From: Anaerolineae bacterium | GTDB taxonomy: Bacteria > Chloroflexota > Anaerolineae > Anaerolineales > Villigracilaceae | Length of the DNA stretch: 64,000 nucleotides | Assembly: GCA_018645405.1 (NCBI GenBank) | Contig: JABGOQ010000133.1 | Location: 1-64,000, forward strand | Direction of reading: 5' to 3' | Shown here: positions 16,162 through 24,412 of the stretch, piece by piece | Position numbering within the stretch: position 1 is the stretch's first letter | Layout of the letters: every line of letters starts with the position of its first letter | Notes under the pieces: model-generated | Told to the model about the DNA's origin: nothing | Database searches by the model: none | Seen by the model: only the letters and a program-made list of their open reading frames with translations | Made by a program: the position numbers and the translations under genes

Positions 16162-16190
16162 GCGGGAGGGCGACAAAGTCGCCCTCCCGC
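16162..16190 (+). terminator. 13-bp hairpin after the binding-protein gene (attenuator/stabiliser)
   Basis: GCGGGAGGGCGAC (16162-16174) pairs perfectly with 16178-16190 across an AAA loop. No long T-run follows, so transcription probably continues to the permease. Such a stem typically protects the upstream message from 3' decay and so yields more binding protein than permease. Confidence 0.6.
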
Positions 16191-16202
16191 CGTTATTGAG
16201 TG

Positions 16203-16248
16203 AAACGTGAGGCGTGGAGCGTGAATTCACTCTTCATGCCTCACGTTT
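16203..16248 (+). repeat. Second inverted repeat upstream of permease B
   Basis: AAACGTGAGGC (16203-16213) and GCCTCACGTTT (16238-16248) are complementary, with an inner palindrome GTGAATTCAC (16221-16230). The ribosome site of the permease (AAAGGAGGTG) begins only a few bases later, so the structure could modulate its translation. Confidence 0.5.
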
Positions 16249-16267
16249 TACGCAAAAGGAGGTGCCA

Positions 16268-17188
16268 ATGCAACGTTATTTCATCTCTAGGTTAGTCCAA
16301 TCAGTTTTTTTGCTTTTCGGCGTTCTATTGCTAGTCTTCATCATGGTGCGCGTCACTGGAGACCCGGCAGCATTGATGATGCCACGTGAAGCCTCTCCAG
16401 AGGATGTCGAAGCGTTTCGGGAGAAAATGGGCTTCAACGATCCCACCCTCGTTCAGTTTAGTCGTTTCATCTCAGGAGCGATTACAGGCGACTTTGGTGA
16501 CTCTTTACATTTTAAAACACCAGCGATGCCCATGGTAGTAGACCGACTGCCAGCCACGGTGCAACTGGCTCTGACAGGGCTACTTTTTGCCGTGATAGTG
16601 GGCATCCCCTTGGGTTTGGTTGGGGGGTTCAACCCGGGCAGCCCTGTTGATAATCTAGGACGCTTATTCGCCCTTTTGGGTCAGAGTGTGCCTAATTTCT
16701 GGCTGGCACTGATTATGATTCTCTACTTTGGCGTGCGGCTGCGATGGTTTCCCACCTTTGGTCGTGACGAGTGGAAGTCGGTCATTATGCCCGCCTTTGT
16801 ACTAGGGCTGCCCGTGATGGGGCAGGTTGTGCGCCTAACACGTTCAGCCGTTTTGGAAATTCGGGGTGAAGACTTTATCCGCACCGCTCATAGCAAGGGC
16901 TTGATGCCAAAAACAATCTACATAAAGCATGTTCTCCGAAATGTCGCCATTCCTCTAGTGAGCGTGATCGGTATCCAGTTCGGTTATATGTTGGGCGGCT
17001 CTATCTATATCGAATTTATTTTTTCGTGGCCCGGTATGGGGCAATTGCTCCAACAATCCATCGGTTGGCGAGATTTTCCGTTGGTGCAAGCCCTCGCTGT
17101 TTTCACCAGTGCGATCGTATTGATGATAAATTTGCTAACAGATATGGCTTACGCAGTGATTGACCCGAGGATTCGCTATGGCAACTAA
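16268..17188 (+). CDS. dppB: Dipeptide-type ABC transporter permease, system 1
   Basis: 306 aa from the ATG at 16268, which has an excellent ribosome site (AAAGGAGGTGCCA); the longer in-frame start at 16214 lies within the preceding repeat and has none. DppB-type: an N-terminal membrane helix (SVFLLFGVLLLVFIMVRVTGD), a short periplasmic domain, and the binding-protein-dependent permease core with the EAA-like loop VRLTRSAVLEIRGEDFIRTAHSKGL and ending AYAVIDPRIRYGN. Forms the inner-membrane channel with the next gene, whose start overlaps this stop by 11 bp. Confidence 0.92.
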   Translation: MQRYFISRLVQSVFLLFGVLLLVFIMVRVTGDPAALMMPREASPEDVEAFREKMGFNDPTLVQFSRFISGAITGDFGDSLHFKTPAMPMVVDRLPATVQLALTGLLFAVIVGIPLGLVGGFNPGSPVDNLGRLFALLGQSVPNFWLALIMILYFGVRLRWFPTFGRDEWKSVIMPAFVLGLPVMGQVVRLTRSAVLEIRGEDFIRTAHSKGLMPKTIYIKHVLRNVAIPLVSVIGIQFGYMLGGSIYIEFIFSWPGMGQLLQQSIGWRDFPLVQALAVFTSAIVLMINLLTDMAYAVIDPRIRYGN

Positions 17189-18110
17189 AATACAAGAAAA
17201 GGCTGGCCGATCGGCAGACAGTTTATTAGATGTCGAGCGCACCTTTAAAGAAAAACTGGCTTATGCGGGACGTTTTCTGTGGCGTGATAAAAGCGGTGTT
17301 CTTGGAATGGTCTTATTTCTGGTTGTTGTCTTCGCGGCAGTCTTTGCGCCCCAAATATCCCCCTATGATCCCTTAGAGCAAAATTTGCGTGATAATAAAA
17401 TGCCTCCGGCTTGGAGCGAGGGAGGGAATTGGGATCATCCCTTTGGTACGGATAACATAGGACGAGATAACTTCAGTCGAATTGTCTATGGCGCGCGTGT
17501 CTCACTGACCGTAGGCTTTTTCGGCGTCTTAATAGCGGGAAGCCTCGGTTTGGTCATCGGTGCCATTGCCGGATATATGGGGGGGCGTGTTGATGCTGCC
17601 ATCATGAGCATCATCAACCTGATTTTGTCCCTACCCTACCTCTTGTTCGTAGTCTTCATTGCCTCAGTTTTGGGGAGGAGCTTGATCAATGTTATCCTGA
17701 TATTTGGCATTACGGATGCGCCCATCTTCGCGCGCGTCACACGTGGAGAAGTGCTACGGATGCGAGAATCAGGCTATGTCGAATCAGCCATCAGTGCTGG
17801 AGCGCGCTGGCCCCGCATCATCTTTGACCATATCCTCCCCAACTTGATTGGTCCATTGATTACGCTGGCAACTTTTGAAATGTCAGCCATGATTTTCTAC
17901 GAAGCTGGTTTGGGATTTTTGGGGCTAAGTGTCCCCCCCTCCATTCCCAGTTGGGGCAATATGTTAGCCGCCGGTCGTAAATACTTACAACTCTACCCCT
18001 GGATTGCTGCTTTCCCCGGCCTTGCCATCATGTTCACTTCTCTAGGGATGAATCTCTTAGGCGATTGGTTGCGTGATGTACTTGACCCACGTCTAAGACG
18101 ATCAAGATAG
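17178..18110 (+). CDS. dppC: Dipeptide-type ABC transporter permease, system 1
   Basis: 310 aa starting at ATG 17178 (MATKIQEKAGRS), overlapping the stop of the B gene. DppC features: a cytosolic N-terminus, one leading membrane helix (GVLGMVLFLVVVFAAVFAPQI), the SPYDPLEQN periplasmic segment, HPFGTDNIGRDNFSRIVYGARVSL, an EAA-type loop (RVTGRGEVLRMRESGYVESA-like) and the ending GDWLRDVLDPRLRRSR. Partner of the DppB-like protein; the ATPases follow 13 bp later. Confidence 0.92.
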   Translation: MATKIQEKAGRSADSLLDVERTFKEKLAYAGRFLWRDKSGVLGMVLFLVVVFAAVFAPQISPYDPLEQNLRDNKMPPAWSEGGNWDHPFGTDNIGRDNFSRIVYGARVSLTVGFFGVLIAGSLGLVIGAIAGYMGGRVDAAIMSIINLILSLPYLLFVVFIASVLGRSLINVILIFGITDAPIFARVTRGEVLRMRESGYVESAISAGARWPRIIFDHILPNLIGPLITLATFEMSAMIFYEAGLGFLGLSVPPSIPSWGNMLAAGRKYLQLYPWIAAFPGLAIMFTSLGMNLLGDWLRDVLDPRLRRSR

Positions 18111-18123
18111 TGAGGAGGCAAAA

Positions 18124-19128
18124 ATGTCAAAAATACTAGAAATTAAAGACCTCGTCACTAAATTTTATACTTTGGATGGGGTCGTCAATGCTGTCAACGG
18201 CGTTAGCTTTGATCTTGAAGAAGGCGAGACCCTTGCCGTTGTAGGTGAAAGTGGCAGCGGCAAAAGCGTGACCATGATGTCGCTCTTGGGCTTAATCCCC
18301 ATGCCACCCGGAAAAATAGAGGCAGGCACAGCAATTTTCAACGGAGACAAAGGTTCCCTTGATTTATTGCAATTGTCTTCTAGCGAACTGCGTGATATAC
18401 GCGGCGGTCAGATTGGCTTCGTTTTCCAAGACCCTATCTCCACTCTCAACCCAATTTTAACGGTTGGCGAGCAAATCTCCGAGATATTGACGCGGCATAA
18501 AGGCATGAGCAAAGATGAGGCGCATAAGCGCACCATCAAACTCCTGACTCAGGTTGGCATCCCAGACCCAGAGCTGCGCTATAAATCCTTCCCATTTCAA
18601 TTTTCTGGTGGTATGCGTCAGCGAGTCGTGATTGCTATCGCCATTGCCTGCACCCCAAAAATTATCATCGCAGATGAACCGACCACCGCATTGGATGTAA
18701 CTGTTCAGGCGCAAATAGTAGATTTATTCAAACGACTGCGTGAAGCCCTAGGCGTGGCAGTAATCTGGATCACCCATGATTTGGGCGTGGTTGCCGGGAT
18801 CGCCGAGCGTGTGCTGGTCATGTACGGTGGGCGACCCGTTGAAATAGCCCCCGTAAACGATTTATACGAAAACCCTCAACATCCTTATACCATCGGTTTG
18901 CTCAGTGCTTTGCCCCGCATGGATGCTACAGAATCCGAGAGACTGGTGAGCATCAAGGGCTCTCCGCCCGATTTGCTTTTGTCACAGCGTCACTGTCCCT
19001 TTGCTTGGCGTTGTGATTATGCTTTCGACCGTTGCTGGGAGGAAATCCCTTCCCTAATAACCGTAGGAGAGCAACACCAGGCATCCTGTTTTTACGATCT
19101 GGCAAAAGGAGAACCTCGCGATGTCTGA
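18124..19128 (+). CDS. dppD: Dipeptide-type ABC transporter ATP-binding protein, system 1
   Basis: 334 aa. Walker A VGESGSGKSVT (~39-49), Q-loop VFQDPISTLNP, signature FSGGMRQRVVIA, Walker [13 protein letters not shown] and the switch His in WITHDLGVV. The C-terminal oligopeptide extension carries the Cys motif RHCPFAWRC...CWEE...CFYDL that in this family can hold an Fe-S cluster. The GAGG ribosome site lies just upstream. The last codons overlap the start of the next ATPase by 8 bp. Confidence 0.93.
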   Translation: MSKILEIKDLVTKFYTLDGVVNAVNGVSFDLEEGETLAVVGESGSGKSVTMMSLLGLIPMPPGKIEAGTAIFNGDKGSLDLLQLSSSELRDIRGGQIGFVFQDPISTLNPILTVGEQISEILTRHKGMSKDEAHKRTIKLLTQVGIPDPELRYKSFPFQFSGGMRQRVVIAIAIACTPKIIIADEPTTALDVTVQAQIVDLFKRLREALGVAVIWITHDLGVVAGIAERVLVMYGGRPVEIAPVNDLYENPQHPYTIGLLSALPRMDATESERLVSIKGSPPDLLLSQRHCPFAWRCDYAFDRCWEEIPSLITVGEQHQASCFYDLAKGEPRDV

Positions 19129-20161
19129 AAATAATATTTTAGTACAAGTAGAAAACTTAAAGAAACATTTTCCCATTATCGGCGGCATGATGGGACGCCA
19201 AATAGGGGCAGTCAAAGCCGTTGACGGGATTTCATTCGACATTCAAGAGAGCGAAACCTTAGGCATGGTTGGCGAAAGCGGATGCGGAAAATCCACCGCT
19301 GGGCGGGCTATTTTGCAATTGCACAAACCCACTGCCGGGCAGGTTTTTTTCAAAGACCAAGACCTAACCCAAATGAGCGGAGAAGACGTTCGTCAATTGC
19401 GCCCGAAAATCCAAATGATTTTTCAAGATCCCTACGCCACACTCAACCCGCGTCACTCTGTAAGAAAAATCATCGGTGAACCCTTAATCATCCACGGGAT
19501 GATGAAAAAAGGCAGTCCCGAATTAAAAGACAGAGTAGCCGAATTGCTGGAACTGGTCGGAATGGACCCTGCCTATATGCGCCGCTTCCCCCACGAGTTT
19601 TCTGGTGGACAGCGGCAACGTATTGGCATCGCGCGGGCTTTATCTCTGAATCCTGATTTTATTGTTTGTGACGAGCCGATCTCGGCACTGGATGTATCCA
19701 TCCAAGCCCAAGTGGTCAACTTGATGCAAGATTTACAAGATCAATTGGGCATAGCCTATCTATTTATTGCCCATGATTTGAGTATGGTCAAACATATCTC
19801 GCACAGAATTGCAGTGATGTATTTGGGCAAAATAATGGAACTAACCGAGCGCAACACTCTTTTTGACAATCCTTTGCATCCCTACACCCAATCGCTCAAC
19901 TCCGCTGTGCCAATTCCTGACCCTAAATTAGAGCAAAACCGAAAGCGATTTATCCTCAAAGGAGATCCGCCCAGTCCCGCTAATCCGCCTTCAGGCTGTG
20001 TCTTCCACACGCGTTGCCCCCTAACTGTAAAAAAATGTATAAAAGTAAAACCAGAATTCCGAGAAATGCACCCCGGACATTTTGTAGCTTGCCACCTCGC
20101 TGATGAAAAAGGCGGCAGTAAAATATCTAAACAGACAATCTTGGCTTCAGAAATGTCCTGA
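19121..20161 (+). CDS. dppF: Dipeptide-type ABC transporter ATP-binding protein, system 1
   Basis: 346 aa. Walker [16 protein letters not shown]-loop IFQDPYATLNPRHSV, signature [14 protein letters not shown], Walker B FIVCDEPISALD and the switch in FIAHDLSMVKHI. The C-terminal extension has a Cys-containing oligopeptide motif, PSGCVFHTRCPLTVKKC. It completes a five-gene importer in the canonical order and is close in sequence to the second system's ATPase at 51029. The PRC-barrel gene follows after 15 bp. Confidence 0.93.
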   Translation: MSENNILVQVENLKKHFPIIGGMMGRQIGAVKAVDGISFDIQESETLGMVGESGCGKSTAGRAILQLHKPTAGQVFFKDQDLTQMSGEDVRQLRPKIQMIFQDPYATLNPRHSVRKIIGEPLIIHGMMKKGSPELKDRVAELLELVGMDPAYMRRFPHEFSGGQRQRIGIARALSLNPDFIVCDEPISALDVSIQAQVVNLMQDLQDQLGIAYLFIAHDLSMVKHISHRIAVMYLGKIMELTERNTLFDNPLHPYTQSLNSAVPIPDPKLEQNRKRFILKGDPPSPANPPSGCVFHTRCPLTVKKCIKVKPEFREMHPGHFVACHLADEKGGSKISKQTILASEMS

Positions 20162-20176
20162 CTTGGAGGTAATATT

Positions 20177-20812
20177 ATGGAAATCCCCCTAGATGTTGAA
20201 GTACACTGCACGGATGGTCGTTGCGGTCGATCTACTTATATTATCCTGAACCCTATTACCGAACAGGTGAGTCACCTTGTGGTGAATCCAAAACAACCGC
20301 CTAGCCTTACAAAACAATCGCCTAGCAGTGAGCGGCTGGTTTCGGTCAAACTCGTTGCCAACACTGCCGCCGAAGTCATCATCTTAAGTTGCACTAAAGA
20401 AGAATTTGCAAAGCTCGAATACTTCAATGAGCCTGAGTTTATCTACACAGATTTGCCGCAACACACATCGGGACCAAATCTGACATTATTATGGCCCTAC
20501 GTCACCCCTGTAAAACGAATTGTCGATGATAAAGTCAGGCGAATTCCCCCCGGCGAGCTGGCTGTGCGTCGAGGTACGCGCGTGCGTGCCACTGATGGGC
20601 GGGTCGGGCGAGTAGATGAGTTCATTATGGGACCAGCCAGCGGAAATATCACCCACTTGGTGCTACGAGAGGGAAACCTGCTGAGTCAAAAAGCAATAAC
20701 CATTCCCGTATCGCAAATTGACCGCATAGAAGAAAAAGTTGTTTACCTGAAGGTAGACAAAAAAACGATCACCTCGATGCCAAGTGTGTCTGTGAAGCGA
20801 CGTTGGAAATAA
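20177..20812 (+). CDS. PRC-barrel-like protein, two domains
   Basis: 211 aa with a strong GGAGGT ribosome site. Residues ~1-85 (MEIPLDVEVHCTDGRCGRSTYIILNPITEQVSHLVV) and ~125-200 (GTRVRATDGRVGRVDEFIMGPASGNITHLVLREG...ITIPVSQIDRIEEKVVYL) each have the PRC-barrel pattern of a short barrel ending in a 'V.L.v' strand. PRC-barrel proteins bind RNA or protein partners or act in stress-related storage; the role here is not known. It is the last gene of the transporter operon, closed by the strong terminator at 20837. Confidence 0.72.
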   Translation: MEIPLDVEVHCTDGRCGRSTYIILNPITEQVSHLVVNPKQPPSLTKQSPSSERLVSVKLVANTAAEVIILSCTKEEFAKLEYFNEPEFIYTDLPQHTSGPNLTLLWPYVTPVKRIVDDKVRRIPPGELAVRRGTRVRATDGRVGRVDEFIMGPASGNITHLVLREGNLLSQKAITIPVSQIDRIEEKVVYLKVDKKTITSMPSVSVKRRWK

Positions 20813-20836
20813 GCCCAATGCTGCTGGGCAAATAAG

Positions 20837-20874
20837 AAAAAGGGGCTTTGCATTTTTTTGCAAAGCCCCTTTTT
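20837..20874. terminator. Strong bidirectional hairpin terminator
   Basis: AAAAAGGGGCTTTGCA (20837-20852) and its exact complement (20859-20874) flank a T6 loop. The A-run on one side and T-run on the other make it usable in either direction. It closes the ABC transporter/PRC operon and may back up termination of the minus-strand corrinoid operon. Confidence 0.85.
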
Positions 20875-20878
20875 CTTT

Positions 20879-21020
20879 GGATGAACGCTACGCGTCGTGA
20901 CGCGCGCGACCTCAACTTGCGTGCCTTCGATCAACATCTTCTTGGCGTAAACAGCATCTCGCTCACGCCGCGAATCTGTTTGGGTGTGGCACTCAAGCCC
21001 AAATCACGTATGCTACGGTT
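20879..21020. repeat. Dispersed hairpin repeat, copy R2
   Basis: Begins GGATGAACGCTACGCGTCG, contains ACCTCAACTTGCGTGCC, TCAACATCTTCTTGGCGTAA, CACGCCGCGAATCTGTTTGG and CACTCAAGCCCAAATCACG. Same orientation as R1 and R7. The ends are inverted copies of one another, as is the GGCGTAA / CACGCC-type inner part. Lies between a terminator and the corrinoid-protein stop codon. Confidence 0.75.
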
Positions 21021-21100
21021 TTATATCCACAGCCAATACAGTCCTAGTGAACCACTCCCAAAAGTATCTTTGCGGACATAAAATCGCAAAGATACTTTTT

Positions 21101-21754
21101 TTATTTATTGCTCATCAACTCTTTAACCAATTCTGCCGCTTGAACAGCCGATTCACCATATCCATTAGACTTGATCTCGCTAGCCCATTCCTGAGTGACT
21201 GGGCCGCCCCCTACAATGACATAATACTCATCCTGAAGGTTCATCTCTTCCAAGGTCTCAATGACCTCTTTCTGAGCAGGCATTGTGGTGGTCATCAGAC
21301 AAGAGAGGGCGATCACATCAGCCTGAGATTTTTTGGCCTCCTGGATTATATCCAAGGCGCCGTTATCAATGCCGATATCTACCACATCAAACCCCTTGGT
21401 TTCCAAAACAGTCCCGACGATATTTTTACCGATACTGTGCAGGTCGCCTTTTACTGTTCCGATGAGAACAGTGCCCAGTTTGGCAACATCCTTCTTTTGA
21501 AGTTCGATCTCTGGTTTCAAAATTTCCATGGCAACCTTGAATGCGCCGGCTGCCATCAATAATTCTGGCAGAAATGCTTCACCCGATTCAAATTGGTCGC
21601 CGATAGTATCCATACCCTTCGAAAGCCCTTCTTCCACGGCTGCCAGAGGGTCGAGTTGAATATTTAGGGCGGCTTTGGCGTTCTCAGCAGCCATATCATC
21701 ATCGCCATCAATAATGGCAGTGGTCAGATTCTTTAGAATTTGTGCTTTATCCAT
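21101..21754 (-). CDS. Methyltransferase corrinoid protein (MttC/MtgC-like) 1
   Basis: 217 aa, standard length. Residues 1-85 form the B12-binding-2 four-helix cap (IIDGDDDMAAENAKAAL..., FLPELLMAAGAFK). The Rossmann B12-binding domain has the cobalt-ligand motif GDLHSIGKNIV (DxHxxG, ~103-113), DIGIDN, ALSCLMTTTM and VGGGPVT. It carries the methyl group between the methyltransferases and the MtgA-like enzyme. It is the last gene of a minus-strand operon with MttB, two MtmB-like proteins and an MFS carrier, so it is their likely partner. Confidence 0.93.
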   Translation of the reverse strand: MDKAQILKNLTTAIIDGDDDMAAENAKAALNIQLDPLAAVEEGLSKGMDTIGDQFESGEAFLPELLMAAGAFKVAMEILKPEIELQKKDVAKLGTVLIGTVKGDLHSIGKNIVGTVLETKGFDVVDIGIDNGALDIIQEAKKSQADVIALSCLMTTTMPAQKEVIETLEEMNLQDEYYVIVGGGPVTQEWASEIKSNGYGESAVQAAELVKELMSNK

Positions 21755-21793
21755 TTTGATCCTCCAAAAATATTTTGAAAAGAGTAGACAATC

Positions 21794-23026
21794 CTATATC
21801 TGCGCTGGTTTAAGTATTGTCCCTGCACCTCGCTGAGAGGATATCAAGAACATGAGGGCAAAAAGTCCTGCGCTCGCTAAATAGAGTGCTTTGATGCCAA
21901 CCATAGGCATCATTGCGTAGGCTAGAGGCGGACCAACTGCGCTCGCTAAATCGCCAAAGGTAAACAACGCGCCCAAGCGACTGCTTTGGTTTTTACCATT
22001 ACCCAAATCGCCAGATAATGCAGTGGACAATCCTTGATTGCTGCCACTGGTTGTGGCTATCATTGGAATCCCGATCAGAATGCTCAGAGGTAAGCCAAGA
22101 GCCATCAGGCTGAAACCGACCACACCTGGCACCAAGCCACCAGCTACAACTCGCCAACGGTTTCTCACATGATCAGAAATTTCTCCAAGCAAGGGGGCTG
22201 AGAGCATCGCGATCAGCGTAGATAAACCCAAGCCCAATCCCGTTAGTGTAGTTATGCCAATTGTACGTCCTGCAATTTGGATATTTTCTCCAAGCTGCTC
22301 TTGCAGAAAAATGCCGAGGGTAGCCATCAAAACGCCAGCCATTACAAATCGGTTAACGCTGAATAACGCTGTGATTGAGAAAGTTTCTGTTTTTTCGCTT
22401 GATGTTGACGCTATTTCAGATTTCTTAAAACTTCGTATGGGCTTAACCGGATCTTGCTTTAGGTGTCGGGTTTCTGGTAAGAAGATCAGGGCAATAAAAG
22501 CACCAAGGAGTGTTATGGCTGCGCTGATGACCATATTTTGGTGGAAACCTAGCAAATCTGTGAGTACACCTCCCAGCATTGCGCCGCCTGAAGCCCCCAG
22601 GAAAAAGGTGAGCTGGTAAATGCCAACCAACCGCCCTCGGTTTTCATTATTCGCTATATCAAGGACAATGGTGTTCCCACCGACCCAGATACCTGCCCAC
22701 GCCAGCCCCCAAAGCAAGCGCCCCACCAAAAGGGGCCAAAATCCCTGTGTAAGTGCATAGATTGCCGTGGAACATGCGCCAATGAAAAGGGCAGACACGA
22801 ATAAGGGGCGGCGAGGCAGGCGGTCGTAAGCCATCCCCGCCGGGCTGTTGAGAAGCAAGCGGATGAAGCGATTCGCCGAGAGCAAAATCCCTACACTGGC
22901 TACAGACACACCTGCAATTGCTGTGTGCGTGGGCAACACGGTATAAAGTGACGAATCGCCAAATAGCGACAAACTGGTGCCTATTCCTGCTGGAAGCAGA
23001 ACGCGCCAGATGGACAGTTTTTTCAC
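21794..23026 (-). CDS. Major facilitator superfamily transporter
   Basis: 410 aa with about 12 hydrophobic segments. MFS hallmarks are the loop 2-3 motif (SPAGMAYDRLPRRPLFV), the helix-4 Arg region (LVGRLLWGLAWAGIW) and a matching loop 8-9 (APLLGEISDHVRNRWRVV). The start overlaps the stop of the upstream MtmB-like gene by 4 bp, so it is translated with the methyltransferases. A role in importing the methylated substrate or exporting the demethylated product is the natural inference; nothing in the sequence fixes the substrate. Confidence 0.88.
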   Translation of the reverse strand: MKKLSIWRVLLPAGIGTSLSLFGDSSLYTVLPTHTAIAGVSVASVGILLSANRFIRLLLNSPAGMAYDRLPRRPLFVSALFIGACSTAIYALTQGFWPLLVGRLLWGLAWAGIWVGGNTIVLDIANNENRGRLVGIYQLTFFLGASGGAMLGGVLTDLLGFHQNMVISAAITLLGAFIALIFLPETRHLKQDPVKPIRSFKKSEIASTSSEKTETFSITALFSVNRFVMAGVLMATLGIFLQEQLGENIQIAGRTIGITTLTGLGLGLSTLIAMLSAPLLGEISDHVRNRWRVVAGGLVPGVVGFSLMALGLPLSILIGIPMIATTSGSNQGLSTALSGDLGNGKNQSSRLGALFTFGDLASAVGPPLAYAMMPMVGIKALYLASAGLFALMFLISSQRGAGTILKPAQI

Positions 23027-24396
23027 TCGAAAGGTACGCCCATCTCAGCCAACTCTTCTTTCATTTTATTGAAAAGCTGGATATATGCCTCGCCCGGTTT
23101 GCCTGTGGTCAGGTCGTAACATTCCTGATAGGTGCTCCCAGTGGAAGCTGTCTCGATTTGAGATTCATACTTCTCCAAGAGTTGGATTACCAACTTATTG
23201 GCTTGCTCTCGATTAAGTTTGGACGCCGCGATTGCCATCTCAACTCCGAATCTGGCTTCCATAGGTGTAATGCCGTCAATCTTGACTGCCTTGGCAGGAT
23301 GGGGTGTTTGCACTGATGGTGCACCAGAGGTAACCGCAGTGAGCAGATAAGCCGCAGCCTCATAGAAATATGATTTTGTGTTCGGCCCACCAGCCATATA
23401 TCCCAACCAAATTACTGGCATGGGGATATTGCGACTGGCTGCCTGACAACTTGCCGCAACCACCCAAAGTACATCCCGCGTGGTGGAGCAACCATAGCGG
23501 AAGTGAACCGGAAAGGTAAGCTGGTAGCTCCCTTTTTGCACGAGTAGGCCCATCAGGATATAAGCCGTACTCACGACGGATGTTCCCGCTGGCCCGCCAC
23601 AATAACCGCCCAAAATCGGGCTAGATTCGGCTCCCACATTAGCTCCCCAGTTGAGCAGATAAGCTGATTTGTTCATCGCTCCAAAGTCTATTTTCATCTC
23701 TGAGATGGCACCGACCAGCCAGCCATCTGTGGGGCGCAACCCAAACTGAGGCGCGCTGGCTGCAATGGTTGTTACCGATGCCGCAGCTGTAGAGATGAGA
23801 TTCATAATTGGCAAGCCTAGTCGTCCCGCCCGTCTGAGAGCCTCCCGGCCAATCTTGCTTCCTCGAATAGCCGCATAAAGTTCAGCCGGTGAGCCAGCCA
23901 TAACCGGGATACCCCGAATGCTGTCCAAGGCTGAGATGCTGATCGAGTCCACCTCAGCAATGGATGCATACCCTTCGATGAGATTGGTGATCAGTTCTTC
24001 GGAAGTTGCCACAATGCCCGACCCAACATGAAGCCAAGGGGTTTTAGCCTCGTCAGGTTTCCGCATCCTAAAGACGCCAGCTTCTTTTCCTTCACCAGCG
24101 AAACATTTGCCGGGGGCTTCACGCACAGCATCCAGAATTTCCTCTTTGCTGAATTGAATCACTCGATTGGTATCCTGACAGTAGACCCCAACCTGACTTA
24201 AAAAATCAACCGCAGCGTCAAATAAGTTATCAGCCGAGACATCGTCATTTGGGACAGGATTCTCTTTATCGTATTGAATCCCATATTCCTTGACCACACG
24301 CCGTAGCGCAGGAATAAAGACCTTCATGTCGAAATCTTGTTCGCTCATGATGGGGCCTTTCAGCACCCGTTCATAAACATCTAAAAAATTTAGCAT
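23023..24396 (-). CDS. MtmB-family (monomethylamine methyltransferase-like) protein 1, no pyrrolysine
   Basis: 457 aa, against 458 for archaeal MtmB. It follows MtmB along its whole length: GVYCQDTNRVIQFSKEEI (70-87; MtmB GIYCTDTHRIVKYTEDEI), SPILGGYCGG, SYQLTFPVHFRYGCSTTRD and the ending YQECYDLTTGKPGEAYIQ. Archaeal MtmB has pyrrolysine at 202 in a GRPGMGVO segment; the matching place here is GRLGLPIMN with Met198 (codon 23803-23805), and no in-frame UAG exists. The Glu of MtmB's active site next to PIFGGYAGG appears kept (GAESSPILGGY). It presumably methylates the corrinoid protein of this operon from an unknown donor. Family assignment is from recalled MtmB sequence, not a search. Confidence 0.85.
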   Translation of the reverse strand: MLNFLDVYERVLKGPIMSEQDFDMKVFIPALRRVVKEYGIQYDKENPVPNDDVSADNLFDAAVDFLSQVGVYCQDTNRVIQFSKEEILDAVREAPGKCFAGEGKEAGVFRMRKPDEAKTPWLHVGSGIVATSEELITNLIEGYASIAEVDSISISALDSIRGIPVMAGSPAELYAAIRGSKIGREALRRAGRLGLPIMNLISTAAASVTTIAASAPQFGLRPTDGWLVGAISEMKIDFGAMNKSAYLLNWGANVGAESSPILGGYCGGPAGTSVVSTAYILMGLLVQKGSYQLTFPVHFRYGCSTTRDVLWVVAASCQAASRNIPMPVIWLGYMAGGPNTKSYFYEAAAYLLTAVTSGAPSVQTPHPAKAVKIDGITPMEARFGVEMAIAASKLNREQANKLVIQLLEKYESQIETASTGSTYQECYDLTTGKPGEAYIQLFNKMKEELAEMGVPFE

Positions 24397-24412
24397 GCTT
24401 ATTCTCCTCTTA